DNA of 64,000 nucleotides from Planctomycetia bacterium. GTDB lineage: Bacteria; Planctomycetota; Planctomycetia; Pirellulales; UBA1268. The notes below the pieces were generated by a model, which was not told where the DNA came from, made no database searches, and saw only the letters and a program-made list of their open reading frames with translations. Position 1 is the first letter of the stretch. Every line of letters begins with the position of its first letter. The translations under genes were made by a program, and so were the position numbers. Positions 40,720-49,475 of this stretch are shown in pieces. The stretch covers positions 1 to 64,000 of the forward strand of contig JAIOPD010000120.1 in NCBI GenBank assembly GCA_021414115.1, written 5' to 3'.

Positions 40720-42408
40720 ATGAAGCTTAACGACGTACCGCCCGGTAAATACCGGGCCCGCCTAGTAGGACGGCGCACCGACCGTGACGGCAAGGCGGCC
40801 GCGATCGAATTGACCTTCGAGGTCATCGACCGGCATCTTGCTGGACGGCGGGTGGCGGGCAAGTTCTGGAATCGCAATCTCGTGCTGCGAGCCAACGATC
40901 TAACCAAGAATCAACTTGTCGACATCGACGTGGCCGTCCGGCGTTCACAACGAGGCAAGGCATACGTCAACGTCATTGATTTCCGGCCGGCTGGTAAGCC
41001 GACGGCTGTCACGTTCGTGAACGGGCTCTGTTCGCACGATTGGGAAAACGAGAATGCCGTTCACCACGAGTACGGGCCGGCGGCATTGTGCACCGACCTC
41101 GATCTGCCGGAACTCGAATGGGAGCTTCGTGAGCGTGAAGCGGAGGGCATGCAGGTTGATGGGCTGCCGCTGCCGCTCCTCGAGTCGTTTACACTCCGTG
41201 AACTAAACAGGTTGATTGTTCGGGGTTCGCAGGCGGCTCCGTCGCCGCAGGATCATGCCTGCGGCGATGGTTGCGGCGGCTACAGAGAATACGCAACTCG
41301 TTTCGCCGCCACGCATGGTTTGGGAATCCTTGTCACGGGCAACACGGCCGGCCCATGGCAGCTCGTGCCGTTGGACGAGAGTTTTGCACGCTTTGCCCGG
41401 GCGGACTCTTCCGTCGGCCTGCATCTGCCCGCCCGACTTTCAGTTTTCCAGTATTCCGAGGACCTGCAGAGTTACTACTCGGCCCATGGCGGCTCGGTGG
41501 CGGGCTATCGCGGCGTAACGTGGGCCCGCTGGTGCATCGTCGAGCTCAACGGCAGCGACGGGCTGATGGATGTCCTCGAGACGAGTCGCTACCTCGTCAC
41601 CGCGCTAGGCCGACTAGGGCTACCCGAAGAGCAGATTCTCGTGTTTTATTCGGGCGATCGCGGGGTGAGCGTGATGTTTCCGTCCGGCATCGCAGGAGCC
41701 GTGCCTCAGCCAAACTTCGAGTTTGCTCTCGGCCAGTTCTGCCAAGTCATCGTCGACCAAGCAGCGATCATGCTCGGCAAGAAGCCGGCCCCGGGCAAGC
41801 CCGACGCTGCGGACGATCCCGTTTGGCACGAGCCGATCGACTGGAGCGTTTACAAGCCCAACGCGATGTTCCGAGCGCCCAACACGCTGCACGAGAGTAC
41901 CGGCTTGTTCAAAGTGCGAATCCAACACGATGAACTCTTCGCCCTCGACGAGGCAAGCATTCGATTGCTGGCCAAGCAGCCGCGGCCGTTCGAGCCGCCC
42001 TTATGGCAGGCATGCCCGAAGGAGCCGCTGAACGAGCTTTGGGGGTATGCCTTGGCGGTGGCACACAGCCGTCCATGGGCCATCGAACAGACGATTGGCC
42101 GTGGAAGCTGGGTTTACGCCGATACGTTTGACTTCATGCACAACGGAGCACCGAAGCCGACAGGGAACATGCGACTGTTCCGGGCGGCGGTAAATCTGCT
42201 GCAGGTCGGCTGCCCACGGCATGCTGTCTACCAATTGCTTTCGCCAGCTGCCCTGATGAGCGGTCTAAGCCCGGCGGCCGTGGATCGGCAGCTGAAAGGA
42301 GCTGTGCGCTACATGCGAAAGCCGCGGCAGGTCGTGCTGGATGCAGCCTTCACCCCGCAGTGGAGCCAACGAGACGGCCACAACGCTGGCGACGGAGGCA
42401 GTTCATGA
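40720..42408 (+). CDS. AEP-primase-like protein with N-terminal DUF669-like region
   Basis: N-term PPGKYRARLVGRRTDRDGKAAAIELTFEVID; primase-like RWCIVELNGSD, ILVFYSGDRGVSVMFPS, IDWSVYKPNAMFRAPNTLHESTGLFKV. Confidence 0.65.
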   Translation: MKLNDVPPGKYRARLVGRRTDRDGKAAAIELTFEVIDRHLAGRRVAGKFWNRNLVLRANDLTKNQLVDIDVAVRRSQRGKAYVNVIDFRPAGKPTAVTFVNGLCSHDWENENAVHHEYGPAALCTDLDLPELEWELREREAEGMQVDGLPLPLLESFTLRELNRLIVRGSQAAPSPQDHACGDGCGGYREYATRFAATHGLGILVTGNTAGPWQLVPLDESFARFARADSSVGLHLPARLSVFQYSEDLQSYYSAHGGSVAGYRGVTWARWCIVELNGSDGLMDVLETSRYLVTALGRLGLPEEQILVFYSGDRGVSVMFPSGIAGAVPQPNFEFALGQFCQVIVDQAAIMLGKKPAPGKPDAADDPVWHEPIDWSVYKPNAMFRAPNTLHESTGLFKVRIQHDELFALDEASIRLLAKQPRPFEPPLWQACPKEPLNELWGYALAVAHSRPWAIEQTIGRGSWVYADTFDFMHNGAPKPTGNMRLFRAAVNLLQVGCPRHAVYQLLSPAALMSGLSPAAVDRQLKGAVRYMRKPRQVVLDAAFTPQWSQRDGHNAGDGGSS

Positions 42409-43520
42409 GCGAAACAAATGACGAGTATGCCCGTCACCGTCCCGACCGGTACGACCTCGGCATGGCCTCGTTCGAAGGCGGTGACTTCGGCGACGAGTTC
42501 CCGCCAGCCAGCACGACACTTTTGGCGGACGTTCTAGACGCGGTCTTCAAGGACATCGAGGAGGCTGTGCCTTGCGTCGAATGGCCGGTGGGTGACGACG
42601 GATGGGGCACATTCGCGTTTCGCCCGAACACGGTCATCGTGGTGGGCGGCCCCACGAACGTCGGCAAGACCCCGCTGATCCTGAATTTGCTGTGGCAGGC
42701 GATGCACATCACGCCAACGCTGCGGGTTCTGATCGCCAACAACGAGAGCATGACCCGAGATTTGATCAACCGGCTCATCGCCATGCTCACGGAAATAGAC
42801 CTGCGGCACATTCGACGGCGGGACCGTGCGTACTGCTCGCCTGCCAAGCTCGCTGCGGCTCAAGCTGCCCTCCGGTTCGTTGCCGACCGGCTGGAGTTCA
42901 TGGAGATGCCCTTCACGCTCGAGCAGGTCGTTCAACGTGCCGCCTACTTCCGGGCGGACGTTGTGTGCGTGGACACCCTCCAGAAGCTCAGGCTCGAGGG
43001 CTACGACGGTGAAGCGGGCGACACAGTCGGCCGGATCATGCCCATGCTTCGTGATCTTGCGAATAAGGGGCCCTGTGTGGTCGCGGCGGCGTCGATATCG
43101 CGGGAAGGCGTGCGGCACCTCAAGCATCGCGTCGGGAAGACAACATACGACGAATTGGACGCCGGCGTGTTTTTGCACAACTCAGAAATCGAGAGTTCCT
43201 GCAACGACGCCTACACGCTCGCGGTCGAGTCTGGTGCAAAGGCGGCTCAGCGCGTCGACGAGGACTATCAGCTAATCAAGATGTGGCTCCATCACGTGAA
43301 GGCCCGGGATGAATTGAAGGTAAACATCCCGCTGTCGTTCGACGGTCGCTATCAGAAGTTCTCGCTGCGGGCGGCTGAGCAGGTGCGGGGGCCCACCTCG
43401 ATCACGGCCTTGACCCAGCCGAACGTTCAGGCCAGCCAACCATACAGGTCGCGGGCAGCTGCGGCTAAGGCGAGTATTCCCAAAAAAAAGGAGGACGGCG
43501 ATGACCACTGGCTCCGTTGA
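42405..43520 (+). CDS. DnaB/RepA-like RecA-fold ATPase (replicative helicase-like)
   Basis: Walker A VVGGPTNVGKTPLI; Walker B ADVVCVDTLQKL; overlaps the primase gene end. Confidence 0.75.
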   Translation: MSETNDEYARHRPDRYDLGMASFEGGDFGDEFPPASTTLLADVLDAVFKDIEEAVPCVEWPVGDDGWGTFAFRPNTVIVVGGPTNVGKTPLILNLLWQAMHITPTLRVLIANNESMTRDLINRLIAMLTEIDLRHIRRRDRAYCSPAKLAAAQAALRFVADRLEFMEMPFTLEQVVQRAAYFRADVVCVDTLQKLRLEGYDGEAGDTVGRIMPMLRDLANKGPCVVAAASISREGVRHLKHRVGKTTYDELDAGVFLHNSEIESSCNDAYTLAVESGAKAAQRVDEDYQLIKMWLHHVKARDELKVNIPLSFDGRYQKFSLRAAEQVRGPTSITALTQPNVQASQPYRSRAAAAKASIPKKKEDGDDHWLR

Positions 43521-43989
43521 TGGCATGTCAGAGCAAATCGGTGAGGGGCCAGAAAAGGCCGTTGGCTGCGCTCTTGGAACTGGCGATCGTGATTCCCGTG
43601 ATGCTGCTTGTGACGTTGCTGACAATGACCCAAAGGATTCAGCCTCGTGCACAAAAAAAGTTGCCATATTCAATCAGTTCATCGACAAGACTCTTGCCGG
43701 CCTGCCGCCAACTGCCGCCGTGCTCTGGCTGACATTGTTTCGTTTTGAGAAGCAGGGCGTCGCATGGGTAAGTCAAGGCACCCTTGCGAAACGGATGGGC
43801 GTGAATGAGAAGACCGTGTATCGGAATATGAAGATCCTGCTAGCGAAGAAACTCGTGCGGATCGAGTATCACGGCCGACTTGGGCAGGGTAGCCATAAGT
43901 ACCGGCTCGGACTCCCGCCGCTTGAACCCAGAACCAATCTGAATCGCTTCAAGAACAAAAGCTCGCCACGGGAGCGAAAGCCAAAGTGA
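43501..43989 (+). CDS. Winged-HTH protein, replication/regulatory
   Basis: WVSQGTLAKRMGVNEKTVYRNMKILLAKKLVRIEYHG. Confidence 0.75.
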   Translation: MTTGSVDGMSEQIGEGPEKAVGCALGTGDRDSRDAACDVADNDPKDSASCTKKVAIFNQFIDKTLAGLPPTAAVLWLTLFRFEKQGVAWVSQGTLAKRMGVNEKTVYRNMKILLAKKLVRIEYHGRLGQGSHKYRLGLPPLEPRTNLNRFKNKSSPRERKPK

Positions 43990-44033
43990 CTGCTGGCCGG
44001 CTCAGCAAGAAGCAGGTGCCGGCCCTGTCTGGC

Positions 44034-44049
44034 GATTTAGATATCAAAA
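44034..44049. promoter_or_regulatory. 16-bp motif GATTTAGATATCAAAA (site a)
   Basis: Exact inverted copy at 44527-44542; variants at 46973, 52880, 59405. Confidence 0.6.
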
Positions 44050-44394
44050 CAAGCCAGTTGCCGTAGTCGAGGCTCGGGGTTCCGTAGACAACGGGCTATG
44101 GACATTTGAGTCCTCGGCTACGGACACCCAAGCACTTCATTCATAGTAAGCGGGCCGGATGCCTGACGGCCCCGGCCCTTCTACAAGAATGAAAACCAAG
44201 AGACGCACAAAGATTAGAGGGAAATCTGGCTCTGCACTGTCTATGGCACTGCGTCACCGCGAACAAACAAGAGAAAAACTGCCCGTAGGGCGTAGATGAT
44301 CGGGAGTTCGTTGGCGGAGGTGAGCGGCCGCCTTCTGATTCGCGATAGAAAGGCGATCGACCGTCGAGCCAGCCGAGGCCGACGTTCCATTATT

Positions 44395-44432
44395 CGCCCG
44401 TCTCAAGCCAAGCCTGTGGCTCTATTGCGATC
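44395..44432. repeat. 38-bp repeat (copy 1), about 92% identical to 45071-45108
   Basis: CGCCCGTCTCAAGCCAAGCCTGTGGCTCTATTGCGATC, 3 mismatches to copy 2. Confidence 0.75.
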
Positions 44433-44526
44433 GCAGACGCTGGCGGTCGTCGTGGGCTCGGGCCTGCGGCGACACGAGTCGTTCGACGCCTGCACGTCGA
44501 TCCTTCGATGGCGAGGCAGCAAATTA

Positions 44527-44542
44527 TTTTGATATCTAAATC
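44527..44542. promoter_or_regulatory. 16-bp motif TTTTGATATCTAAATC (site b)
   Basis: Exact reverse complement of site a. Confidence 0.6.
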
Positions 44543-44658
44543 CGGCCCGAACGCGTGCAGGGGGGTAAATCGGCAACAAAGTCACGCCTAATCCGTTGAT
44601 GTGACACGACTTGCGACGAGCGCCGCCGCGGTTTTTTTGTAAAGTTGTGTGGACCTAG

Positions 44659-44783
44659 TGTAGGTGTTCCACCTACACGGGAGCTTTCAGAGTCCTAACT
44701 CCTGAAAACTAGCCCCTCTGTTTGATGATCGGGACGACGTTGGCAGCTACGTTTGATGCCGGCCTTAAGAAGCCGGCATCAAA
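44659..44783. other. Origin-like structured region with two perfect hairpins
   Basis: GTGTAGGTG-TTC-CACCTACAC (about 44659-44679) and TTTGATGCCGGC-CTTAAGAA-GCCGGCATCAAA (44752-44783). Confidence 0.5.
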
Positions 44784-45070
44784 TAACGTTGGTTGAGGTC
44801 GCTGCACATCACCAGACTCACGTCGACTCGTTTTGCTGGTGACGAGTTCGGCAGCGTCCCATCTTTGGCATTCGAGGCTCATTGTGATTCTGGGATCTGT
44901 GACGAGGCCCTGAATACATCCCGGAAGTGTGTCGCAGGGTTGGCGGCCAAGCCCGACGTCCTAGCCCGGTCTTTTTTCGACCAGCCATCGGTGCCGCTCT
45001 CTTGGCGACGAGGTCTTCATTGTGCGCCCGCAGAGGCATCTAGCCGCCATGGGGCCGCTTCGCCGTCGAT

Positions 45071-45108
45071 CGCCCGCCTCAAGCCAAACCTGTGGCTCTA
45101 ATGCGATC
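45071..45108. repeat. 38-bp repeat (copy 2), spans the stop of the HExxH gene
   Basis: CGCCCGCCTCAAGCCAAACCTGTGGCTCTAATGCGATC. Confidence 0.75.
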
Positions 45109-45619
45109 TCAACACCGGCAGGATGTTTCTCACGAAGACCCGCCAGACGGTCGCGAATGCCACGCCGAATTCAGGGCCATGAGCGAGGTCTTCGAAGTCG
45201 GCCTGCTCGATATAGCCAAAAGTCAGATCAGCAGCAGCTTTTTCGAGCGAGTAGTTCCACGCGAGGCTGTGCGCCCACTCGTGAATCAGGGTGTTTACGA
45301 CCGAATCGCACGCCAAGGTGTAGTCGATCGTGATCACAAACCTGTTGTCGCGGCGAATACAGTAGCCGTCGAGGTCCGGGTCTGTTTTTCCGGCACGAAC
45401 GATGACGGGCAGGGCAGGTGGGCAGTGAATCCGTAGGTTTTCAGCTACGAGCCCAACGCTCTCGTAGCCCGGGCGGTTACGAAACGTGCAGAGCGACGAC
45501 TTGGCCGAGCTGCCTCCTTCGATGGTGCCCTGACTGTGATGAACAAGAGTAGTCGCTCCGGGGAAAGCCCGCCGGTGATGGCAGATGACGACGCCCGGCC
45601 GGCACTGCGTTGATGGCAT
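45098..45619 (-). CDS. HExxH (zincin-like) putative metallopeptidase
   Basis: VVNTLIHEWAHSLAWNYSLE motif; start MPSTQCRPG. Confidence 0.65.
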   Translation of the reverse strand: MPSTQCRPGVVICHHRRAFPGATTLVHHSQGTIEGGSSAKSSLCTFRNRPGYESVGLVAENLRIHCPPALPVIVRAGKTDPDLDGYCIRRDNRFVITIDYTLACDSVVNTLIHEWAHSLAWNYSLEKAAADLTFGYIEQADFEDLAHGPEFGVAFATVWRVFVRNILPVLRSH

Positions 45620-46157
45620 ATCACGGTGGCCCTTAGGATAAGATCCGGTGCTGACCGCGATCTTATCGATGCGCCTGTCGAGCGCAACACCTCCGAGAGT
45701 GGCCGTGTTCAACATTTTCTGCCCCCAACACCCCCTTCGGACTCAAGTGTGCAAATAACTGTACATCTGCCACCCCTCGAATAACGCACGCGATTTCGAC
45801 CCTGATCGGCCCGCTGGCGAACGGTTTCGCAGTCAAAAAGCGGCTCATGAACTCGATACCGAGGCCGAAAAGCTGTGCTTGCCCCTCGAGTGCGCAGTTA
45901 TTTGCGGCGTTGCTGACACGCTCGAAATACGCGGAATAAGGCGGTTTGCCGGGTTTTCTGCGTGTTGGGTGTCGTTGGCAGACGTGCTCATGGGTGCCGA
46001 ACAGCATCCTTTTTGAAGCGCACGGCAGATAACGGGGTAATGAAGCGATACGCAGTGACCGCAGCCCTCGCTGCTCACCATGGGCTGGCCTCGAATTGAC
46101 CGTGATCATCCAGCATAGGCGGCGGCCATGCTTGTAGATCCACCGCTGGAGCGACCC

Positions 46158-46787
46158 TCAGCCCACGGTTCCGATTGCCTTGGCGATCATCTCCTGAGCT
46201 TCCTGCCATTTTCTTTGGACCGTCCGGCGTGACAGCCCGAGGGCGTGCGCCGTCGCGTTCTGGTCTAGCCCCAAGTACCACGCAAGTTTGAAGACCTCGC
46301 GATGGTCATCCGGCAGTTGCTCGACTGCCGCATGAAAACTTTCCCAGCGATCTAGTGGGATTTCTTCGTCGGAGTCAGTCTCTTGAGCTACCTCGTCGAC
46401 ATGGAAAACATCTCCCTGCGAGCCTTCCCGGGCATTGGTTCCGTGATTAACGGCGTAGCTCATCGGCCCCGAGTGCTTTCTCGCCAAGTCGATGAGTTCC
46501 CGCTGGATCTGGGTCGCCAGCAGGCCCATGAGGCCTCGCGGTGATTCCGGCACGGTGTCTCCCAGCGCCCTGTACAGCCTGATGGCGGCATTCTGGGCCA
46601 CGTCGTCGGTGTTGTCCCATCTCCGGACCTTGGCGAACTTTCCAAGGAGCCGGCTCGATAGCTCTCGCAGTCGGCCTTGGCAGAGTTCGATGATCTTGTC
46701 CCGGGCGCAACTTTCTCCGGCCGCCAAGCGATTCAGGCACTGGGCCAGCTCGTGGGCGAGTTCGGGGGGTAATGCATCGGCAGGCAT
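46158..46787 (-). CDS. ECF-type RNA polymerase sigma factor
   Basis: DDVAQNAAIRLYRALGD, QRELIDLARKHSGP, KLAWYLGLDQNATAHALGLSRRTVQRKWQEA. Confidence 0.85.
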   Translation of the reverse strand: MPADALPPELAHELAQCLNRLAAGESCARDKIIELCQGRLRELSSRLLGKFAKVRRWDNTDDVAQNAAIRLYRALGDTVPESPRGLMGLLATQIQRELIDLARKHSGPMSYAVNHGTNAREGSQGDVFHVDEVAQETDSDEEIPLDRWESFHAAVEQLPDDHREVFKLAWYLGLDQNATAHALGLSRRTVQRKWQEAQEMIAKAIGTVG

Positions 46788-46972
46788 GGCCGGGCGAGGG
46801 TTTTATGGGTGATGACCGGGCTACTCGCGATCGGCCCAGAGTCTAGCCTCCGGCCGGTTTTCCCAAGCCGGCGTTCGCGTGCCAGTCCAAATCGGGGGCA
46901 CGGTCTGTGGGCCTTTAAAGAAGTCTTGGCGCCCGAGGCCAGCCATTCTCGCCATCTAGGTTAGCGGAGCGA

Positions 46973-46988
46973 TTTTCATATCTAAATC
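46973..46988. promoter_or_regulatory. 16-bp motif variant TTTTCATATCTAAATC (site c)
   Basis: One mismatch to site b; about 45 bp before ATG 47034. Confidence 0.5.
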
Positions 46989-47033
46989 GTGCCGCCGAAT
47001 GTCCGCCCTGAAACATCCCTGACGGAGTCAGCC

Positions 47034-47309
47034 ATGGGTTCCCTCGCCAGCACGAATCGCCAGCCGATTACCGGCGTAAAGCCTGTCGGCCGGTTGAATC
47101 CATTTCCGCCCGCCCCAAAAAGTGTTCGCGTCGTGAGCGTGTTCAGCGAAGAACAGCACGAGCTTTCCCCAGCCGGCAGGGTGGGCGAGTGCCCGCGAAG
47201 TCACCATGGCGCGCTATGGTCGCTGTGGCTCCTTGGAATCACGGTGTTTGCTGGACTCGTCATCGCAGCTCTTTTTCGTGCCCACCTCTGGAATCATCTG
47301 AGCAATTGA
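47034..47309 (+). CDS. Small single-TM protein
   Basis: MGSLASTNRQPITGVKP...LWSLWLLGITVFAGLVIAALF. Confidence 0.55.
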   Translation: MGSLASTNRQPITGVKPVGRLNPFPPAPKSVRVVSVFSEEQHELSPAGRVGECPRSHHGALWSLWLLGITVFAGLVIAALFRAHLWNHLSN

Positions 47310-47459
47310 ATGTCTGTTTGGAGTTCAGCCTAGGTCGTGGTCGCGGCTATCAGGCACCCTTTGCGGGGCCGTACACTACCGCCGCGGTGCTTGCCCGGAG
47401 TTTTTAAAGGCTTGGGGCCGGGGCTAGATCCCGCCGAGTCACACGTTCGCAACTACAAG

Positions 47460-49442
47460 ATGTCGTTCCCCGCGCACCACAACCCCGACGAACTGGATAA
47501 CGAGAGCAGCTCAGACTCTCGCTCACCCATGCCGTTTCCGGGGCAGGGCAACGATTTCGGCTTAACTCCCAAGCCCAAAGTGCGGGCCCAGCGAGTCGAC
47601 CCGCTCTTGGGCATGGACTTGGGCGGCGTAAAAATCGTCAGTCTTATCGGCGAAGGGGGCATGGGGCGTGTCTACGAAGCCCTGCAGGAAAGACCATCTC
47701 GCTCGGTGGCCGTGAAGGTCATTCGGCAGGGCATCACCAGCGAAAAGACGATGCGGCGGTTCGAGCGTGAGGCTGAGTTTCTTGCGAAGCTCCAGCACCC
47801 GGGCATCGCACAGATTTTCATAGTCGGCACGTATTCGAGTGACTTTGGCGACGTGCCGTTCTACGTGATGGAATTTATTCCCGACGCCAAGCCCATCACG
47901 AACTACGTCCATGAAGGCACTTTTTCGCTCGAGGAAAAGCTCACGCTCTTCAAGCGGGTGTGCGAGGCCGTGTCGCATGGGCACGACAGGGGCATCGTCC
48001 ATCGGGATCTCAAGCCCGGGAACATTTTGGTGGATGCGAGCGGCAACGCGAAGGTGATCGATTTCGGCGTAGCCCGAAGCACGGACTCCGACTTGGCCCT
48101 GACGTCGATGAAGACAGACACGGGCCAACTGATCGGCACCGTGCAATACATGAGCCCGGAGCAATTCGGGCCTGATCCAGACGACCTCGATGACCGGGCC
48201 GACGTGTATTCGCTTGGAGTTGTGTTCTACGAGCTCATGTCGGGTTCGCCGCCGTATTCAGTCCGCAGGAAAGCCCTGCACGAGGCTTCGCGGGTCGTTT
48301 GCGAGGAGGTGCCTCCGCCGCTCAGGTCACTCGACAAAGCGATTCCAAGAGAGGTCAGCGCGATTGCCGAGCGGGCCCTGCAGAAGGATCGCCGGCTTCG
48401 GTATCACACCGCAGGCGAACTTGCGGCAGACATCGGGCGGTTTCTGGACGGCAAGCCCTTAAAAGCCCAGCCGCGAGGCCTGCTCGACCGAATTCAACGC
48501 CGAGGTCAACTCAGCAAGCCAATCAGCAGGCGGGCCGGACTGGCTTTGATATTTGGGACTGTTGGAGTTGTCGGGCTAGGTCGCCTCTTGGGGCCCAGCC
48601 TGCTCGACTTCGAAGGGTATTGGCCTCAGGCCGCCAATGTGCGGGCTTCTGCGGCTTGGACCGAGACCACCCTGAGCGTTCACGAGGGAAACTGCTACCG
48701 GCTGACGGTTGCCGGCTCGTGCAAGGACAACGCAGGAAACACTTTCGGCCCAGAGGGCACTGCTTCGCCGGAGTTGCGATCACTGCTTGGGCCACCGGCC
48801 AATCTGGAAGCGTCGCTCAAAAAAGAGGCATTCGTAAACGAGCTTCCCCGCCGCATGTTGCTTGCCAAGGTTCAGGATTCCCGATTTGTGATTCCCGCGG
48901 GGGATGGGATCGACTTTATGGCGCCTTCGTCGGGTGACCTGTCTTTCCGCATCAATGAAGAGACCGAAGCGGACGCGGCTATCTCCGGGGATATTCGAGT
49001 GACGCTCGAGAGAATTCACCGGCCGGCGTTCATCGACGCAGGTGGCAAGACGACGATCTCCACGCGAGTAAGCCAGACCAAGTACCTGCTATTCGAGGCC
49101 GAGGGCATCCGCTGGCAGTACCCAAACTTCAAGGGCGGCATCGAGGAGGCTGAATATCCGACTCTTCTCAATGGAATCGCTTGGTGGCCGCTGCCGGATA
49201 AGCAGAACACCGAGGGCTGGCGAGAGTTCACGGTGACGAGCCGTACACCATTGCTAAAGACGCGGGCTTTCGCATGGGCAGCCGATCCCGATGGGCCCAT
49301 GCCCGTTGTCGAGATTGCTGGAAAGAGCACTGTGGGTGAGCTGGTAACTGTTGAAAGCACGCCTTCTGGCGATCGCCGCATTACTTTTACTGCGGCCGAC
49401 CAAGCCGGCGAGGTCGTGTCGTATACCCTGTCCCGGCCATGA
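47460..49442 (+). CDS. Ser/Thr protein kinase with C-terminal LecA/PA-IL-like region
   Basis: IGEGGMGRVYEAL, GIVHRDLKPGNILVD, VIDFGVARS; TM; TLSVHEGNCYRLTVAGSCKDNAGNTFGPEG. Confidence 0.9.
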   Translation: MSFPAHHNPDELDNESSSDSRSPMPFPGQGNDFGLTPKPKVRAQRVDPLLGMDLGGVKIVSLIGEGGMGRVYEALQERPSRSVAVKVIRQGITSEKTMRRFEREAEFLAKLQHPGIAQIFIVGTYSSDFGDVPFYVMEFIPDAKPITNYVHEGTFSLEEKLTLFKRVCEAVSHGHDRGIVHRDLKPGNILVDASGNAKVIDFGVARSTDSDLALTSMKTDTGQLIGTVQYMSPEQFGPDPDDLDDRADVYSLGVVFYELMSGSPPYSVRRKALHEASRVVCEEVPPPLRSLDKAIPREVSAIAERALQKDRRLRYHTAGELAADIGRFLDGKPLKAQPRGLLDRIQRRGQLSKPISRRAGLALIFGTVGVVGLGRLLGPSLLDFEGYWPQAANVRASAAWTETTLSVHEGNCYRLTVAGSCKDNAGNTFGPEGTASPELRSLLGPPANLEASLKKEAFVNELPRRMLLAKVQDSRFVIPAGDGIDFMAPSSGDLSFRINEETEADAAISGDIRVTLERIHRPAFIDAGGKTTISTRVSQTKYLLFEAEGIRWQYPNFKGGIEEAEYPTLLNGIAWWPLPDKQNTEGWREFTVTSRTPLLKTRAFAWAADPDGPMPVVEIAGKSTVGELVTVESTPSGDRRITFTAADQAGEVVSYTLSRP

Positions 49443-49475
49443 GTCTTATCGATCCCAAGAGACGAGGATGACCGA

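Noticed and set aside
44296-44532. 78-aa plus-strand ORF in the segment after the replication genes
   Set aside because: Composition looks random and no motif is recognisable; the segment is better treated as non-coding pending RNA data.
44793-45101. 102-aa plus and 73-aa minus overlapping ORFs
   Set aside because: Neither has recognisable motifs or a good RBS; possible decayed sequence but not supportable as a gene.
45750-45905. 11-bp inverted repeat GCAAATAACTG / CAGTTATTTGC
   Set aside because: About 130 bp apart with no obvious functional context; may be chance or a minor regulatory site.
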